Positions 35,903-45,334 of a stretch of DNA of 64,000 nucleotides are shown here, piece after piece. How positions within the stretch are numbered: the first letter of the stretch is position 1; every line of letters starts with the position of its first letter. The notes under the pieces were generated by a model. It saw only the letters and a program-made list of their open reading frames with translations. It had not been told where the DNA came from and did not search any database. Both the position numbers and the translations under genes were made by a program. The stretch spans positions 1 through 64,000 of the forward strand of contig NZ_AYYY01000007.1 in NCBI RefSeq assembly GCF_001436295.1. Direction: 5' to 3'. Source of the stretch: Paucilactobacillus vaccinostercus DSM 20634. Lineage in GTDB: Bacteria; Bacillota; Bacilli; Lactobacillales; Lactobacillaceae.

Positions 35903-35949
35903 AAAAGAGATCGACACAAACATCTATATGTCTGTATCGATCTCTTTTG
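35903..35949. terminator. Bidirectional terminator
   Basis: AAAAGAGATCGA / TCGATCTCTTTT around a 22-base inner part; between convergent genes. Confidence 0.9.
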
Positions 35950-35964
35950 TAACAATTCAATTTT

Positions 35965-36780
35965 TTACTTATTATATTTAACTTGAATTGTTTCTGCTTG
36001 GTCAAACATCTTATCAAGTTTTCCAGTCTTATCCAAATGGGTAATTACCTTGTTAGTCTTCTTCATCAAAGCCTTATCACCCTTGCGGCCGGCGACACAA
36101 ATCTGACTTGCTTGTTTAGGCGTTGTCAGCTTAACCTTTGCAATCGCATATTTTTCTGGATACTTGCGTACGTAGTTATCTGAAATAGCCTTTTCCACGA
36201 CGACGCCGTCCAATTTACCGTTCTGTAATTCGGTAGTCATTCCAGTTACCAAACTTTCAGTCACAACATTGCTATTCTTCAACTGTTTCTTCGCAATTGT
36301 TTCTTGTGTGGAACTCTGTTGTGCACCCACGGACTTACCCTTTAAATCTGCAATTGTATTGAATTTATTGGCATCCGCTTTCCGAACTAATAACGTGTTA
36401 CTGGTGTAGTAGTAAGGTTTCGAGAAAGCAATCGACTTACGCCGCTGTGCGGTAGGTGTCATTCCGGCAATTACCAAATCAACCTTATTATTCTTTAGTT
36501 CTGGTAGCAAATCAGGGTAGTCAGTATTAACGATTTTCACTTTTACACCCAATTCTTTACCAATTTGTTTTGCAAGCAAAATATCAAACCCAACAATTTG
36601 CTTTTTCCCATTTTGCATGATTGGAAATTCAAATGGTGCGTAGTCAGCGGAGGTTCCCACGACTAAAGTTTTTTTGTCTTGAACCTTTTGAACACTAGTA
36701 TCCTTTTTATTGCCACAACCAGCTAACACAATTGTCAGTGCTGCCATAACACTTAATAATACCAAAAAACGCTTTTTCAT
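35965..36780 (-). CDS. Amino-acid ABC transporter substrate-binding lipoprotein
   Basis: 271 residues. Signal peptide with lipobox LAGC (Cys 22), then a family 3 solute-binding fold: TLVVGTSADYAPFEF, VGFDILLAKQIGKELG, DLVIAGMTPTAQRRKSIAFS, VGAQQSSTQE. Binds a polar or cationic amino acid outside the membrane. No permease or ATPase gene is adjacent, so it must feed a transporter encoded elsewhere. Co-transcribed with the aminotransferase 18 bases upstream. Confidence 0.92.
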   Translation of the reverse strand: MKKRFLVLLSVMAALTIVLAGCGNKKDTSVQKVQDKKTLVVGTSADYAPFEFPIMQNGKKQIVGFDILLAKQIGKELGVKVKIVNTDYPDLLPELKNNKVDLVIAGMTPTAQRRKSIAFSKPYYYTSNTLLVRKADANKFNTIADLKGKSVGAQQSSTQETIAKKQLKNSNVVTESLVTGMTTELQNGKLDGVVVEKAISDNYVRKYPEKYAIAKVKLTTPKQASQICVAGRKGDKALMKKTNKVITHLDKTGKLDKMFDQAETIQVKYNK

Positions 36781-36798
36781 TTTAAAACTCTCCCCATA

Positions 36799-37935
36799 TT
36801 ATAATGATGCCTGATTTTCTGAAATGAATGCAGCCACTTCAGCAAGTCCATTTCTTAATTGCGCTGTTTCAAACGCATACCCAATTCGAACCGCGCGTTC
36901 AATGTCAAATTCTGCCCCTGGGACCAGCAATACCCCTTTTTGTTGATATAACTGATCACAAAACGGCTCACTATTCGTTGTGAAATCATAGTGCAACAAT
37001 GCCGTTGTCCCAGCCGCTGGTTTAACCCATGAAATATGAGGCTGCGTTTTAACCCACTCTTCTAAAACTACTAAATTTTGACGAATAATCTTGCGATTTC
37101 GCTCAATAATGATTTCCGCGTGTGATAGTGCGACATTGGCAATCATCTCATTTAAGACACCACTACTAATCGTATCGTAATCACGATGGCTGTGAATCGT
37201 GGCCATCACTTCTGCATCACGCGTTACGATCCAGCCCAACCGTAAACCAGCAAGAGAAAAGACCTTCGACATGCTACTTGTCGCAATACCATGTTCATAT
37301 AGATCGACGATCGACGGTGAGTACTGATCATCTTGCGTTAAATGCCGGTACACTTCGTCACACATAACGTATGCATCAACTTTTTGCGCAACCGCAACAA
37401 TATTCCGTAACACTTCTTCTGACATTAAGGCACCGGAAGGATTATTAGGATTATTCAAAATAATTAACTTGGTCTTTGAACTAACTAGCTGACGCAACTC
37501 ATTAATATCCGGCAAATAGTTGTGCTCCGCCGTTAATTGTAACAATTTAACGGTGGCCCCCAATGCCTCTGGGATGGATTGCATTTGCTGGTAAGTTGGC
37601 GCCACAACCACCACCTCATCATCCGGTGCGACAAGAGAATTTAGGACCAAATTATTAGCCCCAATTGCGCCATGCGTCGTCACAATTTGGTCCGGTTTCA
37701 GCGCCGTTTGATACAATCGCGCAATGTTTTGCTTCAGTTCAACATTACCAAAAATATCCCCATAGGTAAGCCGTTTATGCAACAATTCATGCATAAATTT
37801 CGGTTCATCAACATGCGTCACCATCAATAAATCATGAAGCGATAGTGGTGAGACACAGGTTTCACCCAAATTGAACTGTGCATCATCTTCATAGTCATTC
37901 ATCCATTGTTCGACGCCAAACTCTTTAATTTTCAA
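36799..37935 (-). CDS. Class I/II PLP aminotransferase
   Basis: 378 residues from a TTG with GGGGGAGG upstream. Fold type I: THGAIGANNLVLNSL, ILNNPNNPSGAL, CDEVYRHL, and the PLP Lys in SSMSKVFSLAGLRLGW. Substrate not assigned. Paired with a solute-binding protein, it probably uses the imported amino acid. Preceded by a perfect promoter and a folded leader of about 170 bases. Confidence 0.9.
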   Translation of the reverse strand: MKIKEFGVEQWMNDYEDDAQFNLGETCVSPLSLHDLLMVTHVDEPKFMHELLHKRLTYGDIFGNVELKQNIARLYQTALKPDQIVTTHGAIGANNLVLNSLVAPDDEVVVVAPTYQQMQSIPEALGATVKLLQLTAEHNYLPDINELRQLVSSKTKLIILNNPNNPSGALMSEEVLRNIVAVAQKVDAYVMCDEVYRHLTQDDQYSPSIVDLYEHGIATSSMSKVFSLAGLRLGWIVTRDAEVMATIHSHRDYDTISSGVLNEMIANVALSHAEIIIERNRKIIRQNLVVLEEWVKTQPHISWVKPAAGTTALLHYDFTTNSEPFCDQLYQQKGVLLVPGAEFDIERAVRIGYAFETAQLRNGLAEVAAFISENQASL

Positions 37936-37964
37936 TTACGCTACCTCCCCCTGTAATTCTGATA

Positions 37965-38110
37965 AATCGTACATTGGTACCCTTTTCAATACAAAAGCAC
38001 CCATACTGTAACCCTTATGGCGCTCGTACACGCCGTACCTGCGGTTTACAGTACAGATGCCCAAAGTAATTTCTACCCGGTGATAGAAATACCGATGACG
38101 ATTAATGTAC
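37965..38110 (-). ncRNA. Structured 5' leader of the aminotransferase gene, class unknown
   Basis: From about 38108 to the gene the minus strand can form a hairpin ATTTCTA/TAGAAAT (38090-38069), then a long imperfect stem (38060-38043 with 38014-37997) carrying an inner GGCG/CGCC hairpin and followed by TTTTGT, like an intrinsic terminator. GTACATT (38110) can pair with AATGTAC (37975), or AATCGT (38103) with ACGATT (37970), but not both at once. I see no T-box core, lysine, SAM, TPP, FMN or purine riboswitch signature. Confidence 0.55.
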
Positions 38111-38114
38111 TTGT

Positions 38115-38143
38115 ATTATATTCACAATATTAAATACTGTCAA
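38115..38143 (-). promoter_or_regulatory. Consensus sigma-A promoter of the aminotransferase operon
   Basis: TTGACA, 17-base spacer, TATAAT: a perfect match on the minus strand. Confidence 0.92.
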
Positions 38144-38175
38144 CATTTTTTGAATATTAATTCATTTACGCTGTA

Positions 38176-39867
38176 TTATTTACCCTGATTAAATAATACA
38201 ACTGCTTCATAAGGTCGTAATTCCAATTGTTCTGGCTTCATTGAAATAAATTCTCTTGAGTTAGTTAAAACAAGCTCATAATTACCTGTGTAGTTAATTG
38301 TTTCTGTTTCTTCGCCTAAATTTACAAAGACTACTAGTTCTTGATCATCTGTCAGTCGTTGGTAGCCAACGACGTTATCCGGTGTCTTCAGTTGTTCCAG
38401 CTCACCATTCACAATAACGTCTTGATAACGCTCATTTTGGCGCATTTGATTGAGTTTGCGATAATAATTAAGCACTGAGTTTTCGTCTTTACTTTCATCC
38501 ATCACATTGATTGCTTCACGATCATTGCCCATTGCTAACCATGGTTCATGGTCTGAAAAGCCACCAAACTGGTCACCGGTCCATTGCATTGGTACACGCG
38601 CATTATCACGTGATTTAAAGTTAACCAAATCTAGCACCTGCTCCGGATCCATCCCCAACTTAAGCCCCATCTTGTAATTATTAACAGAAGATAAGTCATT
38701 AAATTGATTGATGTTTGTCCGCTTAAAATTTTTGGCACCTAGTTCCTGACCTTGATAGATGAACGGAATCCCCCGCAAAAAGTAGTACATTGTGGCAAGG
38801 GCTTTAGCCGCTAGCGGTGTCTGATACTGTGGATTTTTGATCCACTTTGAAACCGCACGAGACTGGTCATGATTTTCAATTACATTGGCCGTCCAACCAT
38901 CGGCTGTCTTAATTGACCGCTGACTTTCAAACAACAGTTGTTTCAAATCTTTTACTTGCCAATTTGAGCGGCCACGATACCATTCATCCACATTGTTCAC
39001 TTCGATATTAAAATATGAAAAATCGAAGATCATGGAGAAATAGCCGTCAGGTCCGATAAAGTTAGGCATATCTGTCGCTGGGACCCCATATGCTTCACCA
39101 ACCGTCATGGCATTGTATTTATCAAATGTTTTCGCCTTTAATTCAGTTAAGAAAGCGCCAAGTCCAGGACGGTTCTGCCCTTTTTTCACAACATTAGCTA
39201 ATCCATCTTCACCATCTGGTTCAATACTAGCCCAGTCTAGATCCTTTTTAAGATGCGTAATGGCATCAATTCGGAACCCTGAAATTCCTTTTGCCAACCA
39301 CCAGTTAATCATGGTATAAATTTCTTCACGTAATACCGGATTTTCCCAGTTCAGATCGGGTTGCTGTGGTGCAAACGTGTGAAAGTAGTACGTTCCGGGC
39401 TCACTTGGAACCTCTGTCCACGTTGAGCCACCAAAAATGGAACGCCAATTATTTGGCACCTGACCATCGTCAGAATGTTTAAAAATGTAATAATCACGAT
39501 ATTTACTCTGTGGATCCGCTAATGCTTGTTGGAACCAATCGTGCTGGTCTGAAGTATGGTTGACGACTAGGTCCATAATAATCTTCATTCCACGCTTCTT
39601 GGCTTCTGCCAATAAGTGATCGAAATCCGCCATTGTGCCGAATTGTGGGTCAATTGCTTGATAATCCGAAATATCATACCCCATATCGACCATCGGGGAT
39701 TTGTAAACGGGAGAAACCCAAATAGTGGTTACCCCTAAGTTCTTCAAATAGTCCAGATGCGCTGTGATCCCATTTAAATCACCGATACCATCATTATTCG
39801 TATCTTGAAATGAACGTGGATAAACTTGGTAAACTACCTCGTTTTTCCACCATCGTGTGCTAGCCAT
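38176..39867 (-). CDS. GH13 alpha-glucosidase (oligo-1,6-glucosidase/trehalose-6-P hydrolase type)
   Basis: 563 residues, cytoplasmic. GH13_31-like motifs: VYQVYPRSFQDTNNDGIGDL, DLVVNHTS, GFRIDAITHL (nucleophile Asp), VGEAYG (acid/base Glu) and VIENHDQSR. Hydrolyses alpha-glucosidic bonds of short sugars. Overlaps the upstream sugar transporter gene by 8 bases, so it acts on what that symporter imports. GGAGGAAAAAATTA precedes the ATG. Confidence 0.94.
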   Translation of the reverse strand: MASTRWWKNEVVYQVYPRSFQDTNNDGIGDLNGITAHLDYLKNLGVTTIWVSPVYKSPMVDMGYDISDYQAIDPQFGTMADFDHLLAEAKKRGMKIIMDLVVNHTSDQHDWFQQALADPQSKYRDYYIFKHSDDGQVPNNWRSIFGGSTWTEVPSEPGTYYFHTFAPQQPDLNWENPVLREEIYTMINWWLAKGISGFRIDAITHLKKDLDWASIEPDGEDGLANVVKKGQNRPGLGAFLTELKAKTFDKYNAMTVGEAYGVPATDMPNFIGPDGYFSMIFDFSYFNIEVNNVDEWYRGRSNWQVKDLKQLLFESQRSIKTADGWTANVIENHDQSRAVSKWIKNPQYQTPLAAKALATMYYFLRGIPFIYQGQELGAKNFKRTNINQFNDLSSVNNYKMGLKLGMDPEQVLDLVNFKSRDNARVPMQWTGDQFGGFSDHEPWLAMGNDREAINVMDESKDENSVLNYYRKLNQMRQNERYQDVIVNGELEQLKTPDNVVGYQRLTDDQELVVFVNLGEETETINYTGNYELVLTNSREFISMKPEQLELRPYEAVVLFNQGK

Positions 39868-41206
39868 TAATTTTTTCCTCCTTCTTGTCGTTTACCCAAC
39901 TTACTGATAGTGCACCAAACGCCATAATCACGGCTGCCAATATGAACATGTTCAGTTGTGACGATCCCAACAGTGGGAAAAGTGCAAATGAAGCCACCGA
40001 GGCAACGATTTGTGGTAAACAAATTGAACCATTAAATAGACCTAAGTAAGTACCCATATGGGCCCCTGAAAGTGCATTCGTCACCATTGCCAACGGATAG
40101 GTGTTAGTTGCTGCCCAAGCGAAACCAATTAAAACAAATGATAGAATCAGTGGATATTCCGTGTGAATAAAGAAGACGGAAATAAATCCGATCGCTCCTA
40201 ATAATAGGCTTCCGGCATAGGCGATCTTCGCCATTTTAGGCGGTAATTTTGCCAACAAATATGACCACGCAACAGCAGCTAATGCTTGAATTGCGGCAAG
40301 AATACCGTACCAGTTACCGGCTGCTTGATAGCCAGCTGAACTGGCATTGGTGGTATGCCAAACATTTTGTGCAATTGCCCCTGCTGAATACGTCCAGAGA
40401 TATTGAAAAGCCATCCAGCAAAAGAACTGAACCAATGAAACTTTCCAAAACGTCTTCGGTGCTTGTTTCAAGAGCGTAAACCAGTTACCGCCCGATTTAT
40501 TATCGTCTTCAGAAATTCCATGATACAAAGCATACGTTTGTGGATCGTATTCCTGAACTTTGAAAACACTAAATAAACTTGTAAAGATCAGTAAAGCCGC
40601 ACCGATGTAAAACGACCAAACCACAGAATCTGGAACAACACCTTTTTCAGCGATGTTAGAAACACCAACTGCAGTTAACACAAACGGAAAAATTGCAGCA
40701 ATCACAGAACCAGCGTTTGAAAGGAAACTTTGAATACCATAAGCATAATCCTTTTGCTGTTCATTCACCATATCACCAACCATCATCTTAAATGGTTGCA
40801 TCGCCATATTTGAAGAAACATCCAAAAATGCCACGGTAATGGCACCGAACAATAGTGCTGCAAAAGAAGCATAACCAAAACCCAAACTACCAGAATTTGG
40901 TAATAATAGCATAACAATTACGGCCACTAATGCACCGATTAAAAGATAAGGTAGTCTTCTACCGCCAAGTTTTGGTGCCCACGTACGATCAGAATATGTC
41001 CCCACGATTGGCTGCACGAGCAAACCAGCTAACGGTGGTAAAATAAAGAACCATCCTAAATTATTTGGATTCGCACCAATTGTTTGAAAAATACGACTCA
41101 TTTGAGAACTCTGCAACGTAAACGCAACTTGAACACCCAAAAAGCCAAAATTCATTAACCAAATTTTACTTGCGGGTAGTGTTGGTAACCCCTTTTTTTC
41201 CATCAT
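39860..41206 (-). CDS. MFS sugar symporter (sucrose/maltose, SLC45-like)
   Basis: 448 residues, 12 hydrophobic helices. Resembles the sucrose/maltose MFS group: MNFGFLGVQVAFTLQSSQMSRIFQTIGA in TM1, QPIVGTYSDRTW after TM2, GGRRLPYL, and a long loop near 220-240. Imports a disaccharide with protons. First gene of a two-gene operon with the GH13 glucosidase, under a promoter that has a cre site and a LacI-type palindrome. Confidence 0.9.
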   Translation of the reverse strand: MMEKKGLPTLPASKIWLMNFGFLGVQVAFTLQSSQMSRIFQTIGANPNNLGWFFILPPLAGLLVQPIVGTYSDRTWAPKLGGRRLPYLLIGALVAVIVMLLLPNSGSLGFGYASFAALLFGAITVAFLDVSSNMAMQPFKMMVGDMVNEQQKDYAYGIQSFLSNAGSVIAAIFPFVLTAVGVSNIAEKGVVPDSVVWSFYIGAALLIFTSLFSVFKVQEYDPQTYALYHGISEDDNKSGGNWFTLLKQAPKTFWKVSLVQFFCWMAFQYLWTYSAGAIAQNVWHTTNASSAGYQAAGNWYGILAAIQALAAVAWSYLLAKLPPKMAKIAYAGSLLLGAIGFISVFFIHTEYPLILSFVLIGFAWAATNTYPLAMVTNALSGAHMGTYLGLFNGSICLPQIVASVASFALFPLLGSSQLNMFILAAVIMAFGALSVSWVNDKKEEKING

Positions 41207-41257
41207 AACTCACGTCCCTTTCCATTTTACCAAAAGTAAAACCTGTCGACGCCCCTT

Positions 41258-41295
41258 ATTATAGTAAACGCTTCCACACAATGCAACCGGTTGCA
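41258..41295 (-). promoter_or_regulatory. Sugar operon promoter with cre site and LacI-type operator
   Basis: Minus strand TTGCAT (41286-41281), 17-base spacer, TATAAT (41263-41258). The spacer holds the cre-like TGGAAGCGTTTACT. The perfect palindrome TGCAACCGGTTGCA (41282-41295) overlaps the -35 and is the probable site of the adjacent LacI-family regulator. Confidence 0.82.
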
Positions 41296-41306
41296 CAAAT
41301 TTTATA

Positions 41307-41336
41307 AAAAAAAGACTCACAACTTAAATTGTGAAT
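41307..41336 (-). terminator. Terminator of the LacI-family gene
   Basis: Minus strand GATTCACAA TTTAAG TTGTGAGTC then T8; the stem overlaps the last codons. Confidence 0.88.
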
Positions 41337-42265
41337 CCAACGTAGTTAGCCTTTTTAACCTGTGCAAATTCCCCTTCAAAGAGGAGTTCAGCCGCTTTGC
41401 TTCCCATTTCATGGGGATGGAGATCAACCGACTTAATATTTTGACTGATCGGTTGAATAAAGATGGAATTGTTAAAACTAATAATTGTTTGTTCAGCATT
41501 AAAGTTTAAAATTCCATATAGTTTTGCCAATAAATCATCACTGGAAACAATGATAGGTCGGTTCTCGTACCCCAACTGTTTCAGCTGAGACGTCACAGCT
41601 GAATTGGTTTCGTCAAACTCGATTGTTTGCAACTGGCAATTGTGGTCCTGCAAATAAGAAATAATGCCCCGTTGACGGTCCATTTCAAATTTCCATTTAC
41701 GTTGCGACATGATATAAACCGGCGTCTGCTGTTTGTCTTGCAACAGCGTCTGGGCTACTGCCCGACCAACCTGATAATTATCATTGTCAACAAACACAAC
41801 TTGGTCATTTAACGGATTCCCAATGACAACCAAGTTGACATCTTGCCGATCAAATTTACCAATCAAGGGATCATTCGGTAAATTATACAACATGATAAAT
41901 TTGCGAACCTTCCCCTGAGCCATCATCATGTCAATTTTTTGTCCCAGTTCATCTGGATTTTGTGCCAAAATAACAGAAATCATATAGTTATATTTAGCGG
42001 CCACATAGGATGCCTGCTTGATAATCTCAATGTAAAATGGATTATTAATGTTCATATAATCTTCCGGGGGAAAAATCACGGCCAGGATATTTGATTCCTG
42101 ATGATTTAAATTCATAGCAGCAAAATCCTTTTGGTAGTTTAGCTTAGTCGCCATTTCTTGAATGAGTTTCGTTGTTCGGTCGCTAATTCGCGGATCATTA
42201 TTCAACGCTCTAGAAACTGTCGATTCAGAATACCCCGTCTTCTGTGCAATACTTTTAATATTCAA
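41324..42265 (-). CDS. LacI/GalR-family regulator (MalR-like)
   Basis: 313 residues. HTH at the N-terminus (NIKSIAQKTGYSESTVSRALNND), hinge, and a periplasmic-binding-protein-like effector domain. The recognition helix with YSESTVSRAL fits the TGCAACCGGTTGCA type operator found at the next promoter. Slightly short compared with 330-340 for the family. Encoded between the GH3 glucosidase and the sugar operon that I infer it represses. Confidence 0.9.
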   Translation of the reverse strand: MNIKSIAQKTGYSESTVSRALNNDPRISDRTTKLIQEMATKLNYQKDFAAMNLNHQESNILAVIFPPEDYMNINNPFYIEIIKQASYVAAKYNYMISVILAQNPDELGQKIDMMMAQGKVRKFIMLYNLPNDPLIGKFDRQDVNLVVIGNPLNDQVVFVDNDNYQVGRAVAQTLLQDKQQTPVYIMSQRKWKFEMDRQRGIISYLQDHNCQLQTIEFDETNSAVTSQLKQLGYENRPIIVSSDDLLAKLYGILNFNAEQTIISFNNSIFIQPISQNIKSVDLHPHEMGSKAAELLFEGEFAQVKKANYVGFTI

Positions 42266-42356
42266 CGTCTTCTCCCCCTACATCATCGTCCCGACTATTA
42301 TATCATTTATCAAAGCCATAAAACCATGATGATCGCCCTCTCGATAACCAATCCAA

Positions 42357-42396
42357 ATTAAAGAGATCAGAAGAAATTTCTTCCGACCTCTTTAAT
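42357..42396 (-). terminator. Terminator of the GH3 gene
   Basis: ATTAAAGAG / CTCTTTAAT outer and GAAGAAATTTCTTC inner stem. Confidence 0.75.
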
Positions 42397-42430
42397 GAAC
42401 TTATACACCATATACTCAAACATGTTAACT

Positions 42431-44659
42431 TTAGCCATTATAACCGTTATTTTGATTTGCCAGTTGTAAAAAGCGACTCACCATTGCCCGATCAATACCA
42501 ATCATCACACCTGCTCGGAGTGGCATGTTTTCAAGCAAACGTGCACTATCACTTTCCTGTGTCACCCGCTGGATTACCGCGTCCAATCCTGAATCAATCA
42601 GTGCCGATTGCAATTCGGGATATTTTTGGAGTTCTCCAACATACGTATTTTCGGTAATTTGAACGTGTGGCTGCCTGATTGGCGTAAATTTAATAACCTG
42701 AGACAACACCAAATTCCGTGACGAAGTCCCAATCTGAATGGCATAATTTCCTGCATCACACTGCCATCGTCCCTGATCTTGGTTATACCAACTTAGATCA
42801 CGATCCGTCAGAATAGCGGTCACTGTTCGTGTTTCACCTGGTGCCAAATCGACCTTGTCAAAGTTTTTCAACTCTCGAATTGGTTTTTCAACTTCGCTGA
42901 CCTGGTTGGCAACGTAAATTTCAGCAACTGCTTGGCCAGATCGGTCGCCAACATTAGTGACATCAAACTGAACCCTGACACGATTTCCCGTCACTCGAAT
43001 ACGTATGTTTTGGTAATCAAACTTTGTATAGCTCAAGCCATAGCCAAATGGAAATAGAACATTTTTTTGCTTCACATCGTAATACCGATACCCGACATAA
43101 ATTCCTTCATGATAGCGTTCGTGATCGTGATCCATCCCAAATGTGCCAAAGGTCGGGTTATCCTCCAACTTAAGCGGGAATGTTTCAGCAAGCTTACCAG
43201 ATGGATTGACGTCCCCGTATAAAACATCCGCAGTTGCTTCTCCAACGGTCTCTCCGGCAAGATAAGTTTCAAGTACCGCGGAGACTTGATCGATCCACGG
43301 CATTTCGACTGCCGAGCCATTCTGCAGAACCACAACAACCGGCTTACCCATTTGCGACACCGCCTTAATCAACTCAATTTGATTAGTAGGCAGTGTCATT
43401 TTTTGTTTATCAAATCCCTCAGATTCATACGACTCGGGATATCCGGCAAAAATAATAACCTTATCTGCATCTTTAGCCACTTCAAGAGCTTGCTCAATAA
43501 GTGCTTCATGAGTCGTTTCGTCCGCCAACTGATATCCCTGCCCATAAATCGCATTCGATCGTTGACTAATTTCGTCATACGGTATTGAAACTCGGTAAGC
43601 ATTGACGTGTGAACTACCACCACCTTGGAAACGTGGTTTAACAGCTAATTCTCCTAAAACAGCCACAGTTTCATTTTGGTCAATTGGCAATGTCTGATTT
43701 TTATTTTTAAGTAACACCATACTGTTAGCTGCCAATTGACGGGCAAATTGATGTTGCTCTTCCAAATCATAATCCATGGATGATTCAGGTGCTGGCCATT
43801 GGTGCACAGTTCGTAGCACTCGTCGAACTGAATTATCTAGCTGATGTTCATCTAACGTCCCATCATGAACGGCATCAATAATTTCTTGTTCGGACTCAGC
43901 TCCTTTTCCCGGCATCTCTAAATCAAGCCCCGCCTTAATTGCCGCCGTGTGATCTGCAACGGCACCCCAGTCAGACATGACCAGTCCGTCAAAGCCCCAC
44001 TCCTGTCTCAAAACATCCGTCAGTAACCAATGATTCTGCGAATTAAGGGTACCATTCAAAGCATTGTATGAGCACATTAAGGTAGCTGGAGCAGCTTTTT
44101 TAACTATTTTTTCAAAGGCCGCCAAGTAAATCTCTCGCAATGACCGTTCGTCAACATCCGAAGAAGCCGTAAACCGCTGATTTTCACGATTATTCGCAGC
44201 AAAATGCTTCACACTAACACCAACATGTTGTGACTGCACACCGTTCACATAGGCGACACCCATCTCACCAGTCAAATAAGGATCTTCCGAAAAATATTCG
44301 AAATTTCGACCGGCCAACGGGCTTCGCTTAATATTAACTCCCGGTCCTAATAACAGACTGATCTGTTCTGCCCGAGCCGCTTGTCCTAAATGTTCACCTA
44401 ACGCTTCAATCGAACGACGATCAAATGAACATGCCGTCAGTGCCGAAGCCGGGAAACTAACGGCTTGGACACTATTATTAATGCCTAACGCATCCCCGCT
44501 ACTCGATTGCTTGCGGAGTCCTGAAGGGCCATCCGTCATCATCACTTTTTTTATACCATACTTTAAATTTTCATGAGTAAACCAAAAATGATGTCCGCAA
44601 ACGATTGCCGCCTTATCTTGTAAGGGAAGTTGGTTCAAAAACGATTGTGTAATTTCCAT
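42431..44659 (-). CDS. GH3 beta-glucosidase
   Basis: 742 residues, no signal peptide. GH3 N-terminal barrel (TDGPSGLRK, SVKHFAANNRENQR, nucleophile Asp in VMSDWGAV), alpha/beta sandwich domain, a fibronectin-III-like domain (VRVQFDVTNVGDRSGQAVAEIYV), and about 70 extra C-terminal residues beyond it. Hydrolyses aryl or cello-type beta-glucosides. Monocistronic with a cre-like site upstream. Confidence 0.93.
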   Translation of the reverse strand: MEITQSFLNQLPLQDKAAIVCGHHFWFTHENLKYGIKKVMMTDGPSGLRKQSSSGDALGINNSVQAVSFPASALTACSFDRRSIEALGEHLGQAARAEQISLLLGPGVNIKRSPLAGRNFEYFSEDPYLTGEMGVAYVNGVQSQHVGVSVKHFAANNRENQRFTASSDVDERSLREIYLAAFEKIVKKAAPATLMCSYNALNGTLNSQNHWLLTDVLRQEWGFDGLVMSDWGAVADHTAAIKAGLDLEMPGKGAESEQEIIDAVHDGTLDEHQLDNSVRRVLRTVHQWPAPESSMDYDLEEQHQFARQLAANSMVLLKNKNQTLPIDQNETVAVLGELAVKPRFQGGGSSHVNAYRVSIPYDEISQRSNAIYGQGYQLADETTHEALIEQALEVAKDADKVIIFAGYPESYESEGFDKQKMTLPTNQIELIKAVSQMGKPVVVVLQNGSAVEMPWIDQVSAVLETYLAGETVGEATADVLYGDVNPSGKLAETFPLKLEDNPTFGTFGMDHDHERYHEGIYVGYRYYDVKQKNVLFPFGYGLSYTKFDYQNIRIRVTGNRVRVQFDVTNVGDRSGQAVAEIYVANQVSEVEKPIRELKNFDKVDLAPGETRTVTAILTDRDLSWYNQDQGRWQCDAGNYAIQIGTSSRNLVLSQVIKFTPIRQPHVQITENTYVGELQKYPELQSALIDSGLDAVIQRVTQESDSARLLENMPLRAGVMIGIDRAMVSRFLQLANQNNGYNG

Positions 44660-44686
44660 TGTGAGCCCCCATCTGAATTAAGTTTA

Positions 44687-44700
44687 TGTAAGCGCTATTT
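44687..44700. promoter_or_regulatory. cre-like site upstream of the GH3 gene
   Basis: TGTAAGCGCTATTT matches TGWAANCGNTNWCA at 12 of 14 positions, 28 bases before the start codon; suggests CcpA control. Confidence 0.6.
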
Positions 44701-44763
44701 TATTTATCATAACGCAGTAAACTTGTACCCACAAGATGAAACTCTCATTCTTTGAGAATGACA

Positions 44764-45315
44764 TTACTCAGGGTCAATTGATCCAATTACCCCTTTAATT
44801 ACGGCCTCATAATCTGTTTTCACGGTCTTATCATGCACTCCCCAAAAACTAACTGGGACTTCTTTTACTTTTTCTATTCCGCAAAACTTCATTGTTAACG
44901 CCAAAGGTAAGAAAATTTCTTCTAATGAATGCCGCGCAAGAAATCCACCCGCTTTAGTGGCTGTTTCAGGTGCCGCCCACGTTGTGGAGATTAAATAGCG
45001 TTTACCAGTTAACGCAGGACCGTGGGCATATTCTTCACTCGCATAATACGCAAAATCCATCGTTAAAATCTCATCTAAATAGCGTTTCAATCCCGATGGC
45101 ACCTGATACCAATAGACCGGAAACTGAAAAATGATCAAATCTGCCCGCGTTATTTTAGCTTGTTCTTCTACAATATCAAATGAACCGGTCAAACTTGTTT
45201 CAACAGACCATCCTCGTTGTTCGCAACATTGTTGGTACTGTTGTACTAATGCAGCCGTCAACGCGCCCTTCGCATCGGGATAAGGTGTAGAACCGTTAAC
45301 TATTAGAATATGCAT
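44764..45315 (-). CDS. Flavodoxin-fold NAD(P)H:quinone oxidoreductase
   Basis: 183 residues. MdaB/KefF-like: LIVNGSTPYPDAKGALTAAL for FMN phosphate, IIFQFPVYWYQVPSGLKRYLDEIL, and TTWAAPETATKAGG. Two-electron reduction of quinones or similar compounds. Third gene of a minus-strand set with the two unknown genes upstream. A weak hairpin at 44745-44765 may end transcription. Confidence 0.85.
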   Translation of the reverse strand: MHILIVNGSTPYPDAKGALTAALVQQYQQCCEQRGWSVETSLTGSFDIVEEQAKITRADLIIFQFPVYWYQVPSGLKRYLDEILTMDFAYYASEEYAHGPALTGKRYLISTTWAAPETATKAGGFLARHSLEEIFLPLALTMKFCGIEKVKEVPVSFWGVHDKTVKTDYEAVIKGVIGSIDPE

Positions 45316-45334
45316 TATCTTTCTCCCTAAATAG

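Noticed and set aside
37936-38110. Leader of the aminotransferase gene as T-box or lysine riboswitch
   Set aside because: No TGGTACCGCG core and none of the conserved lysine-riboswitch loops.
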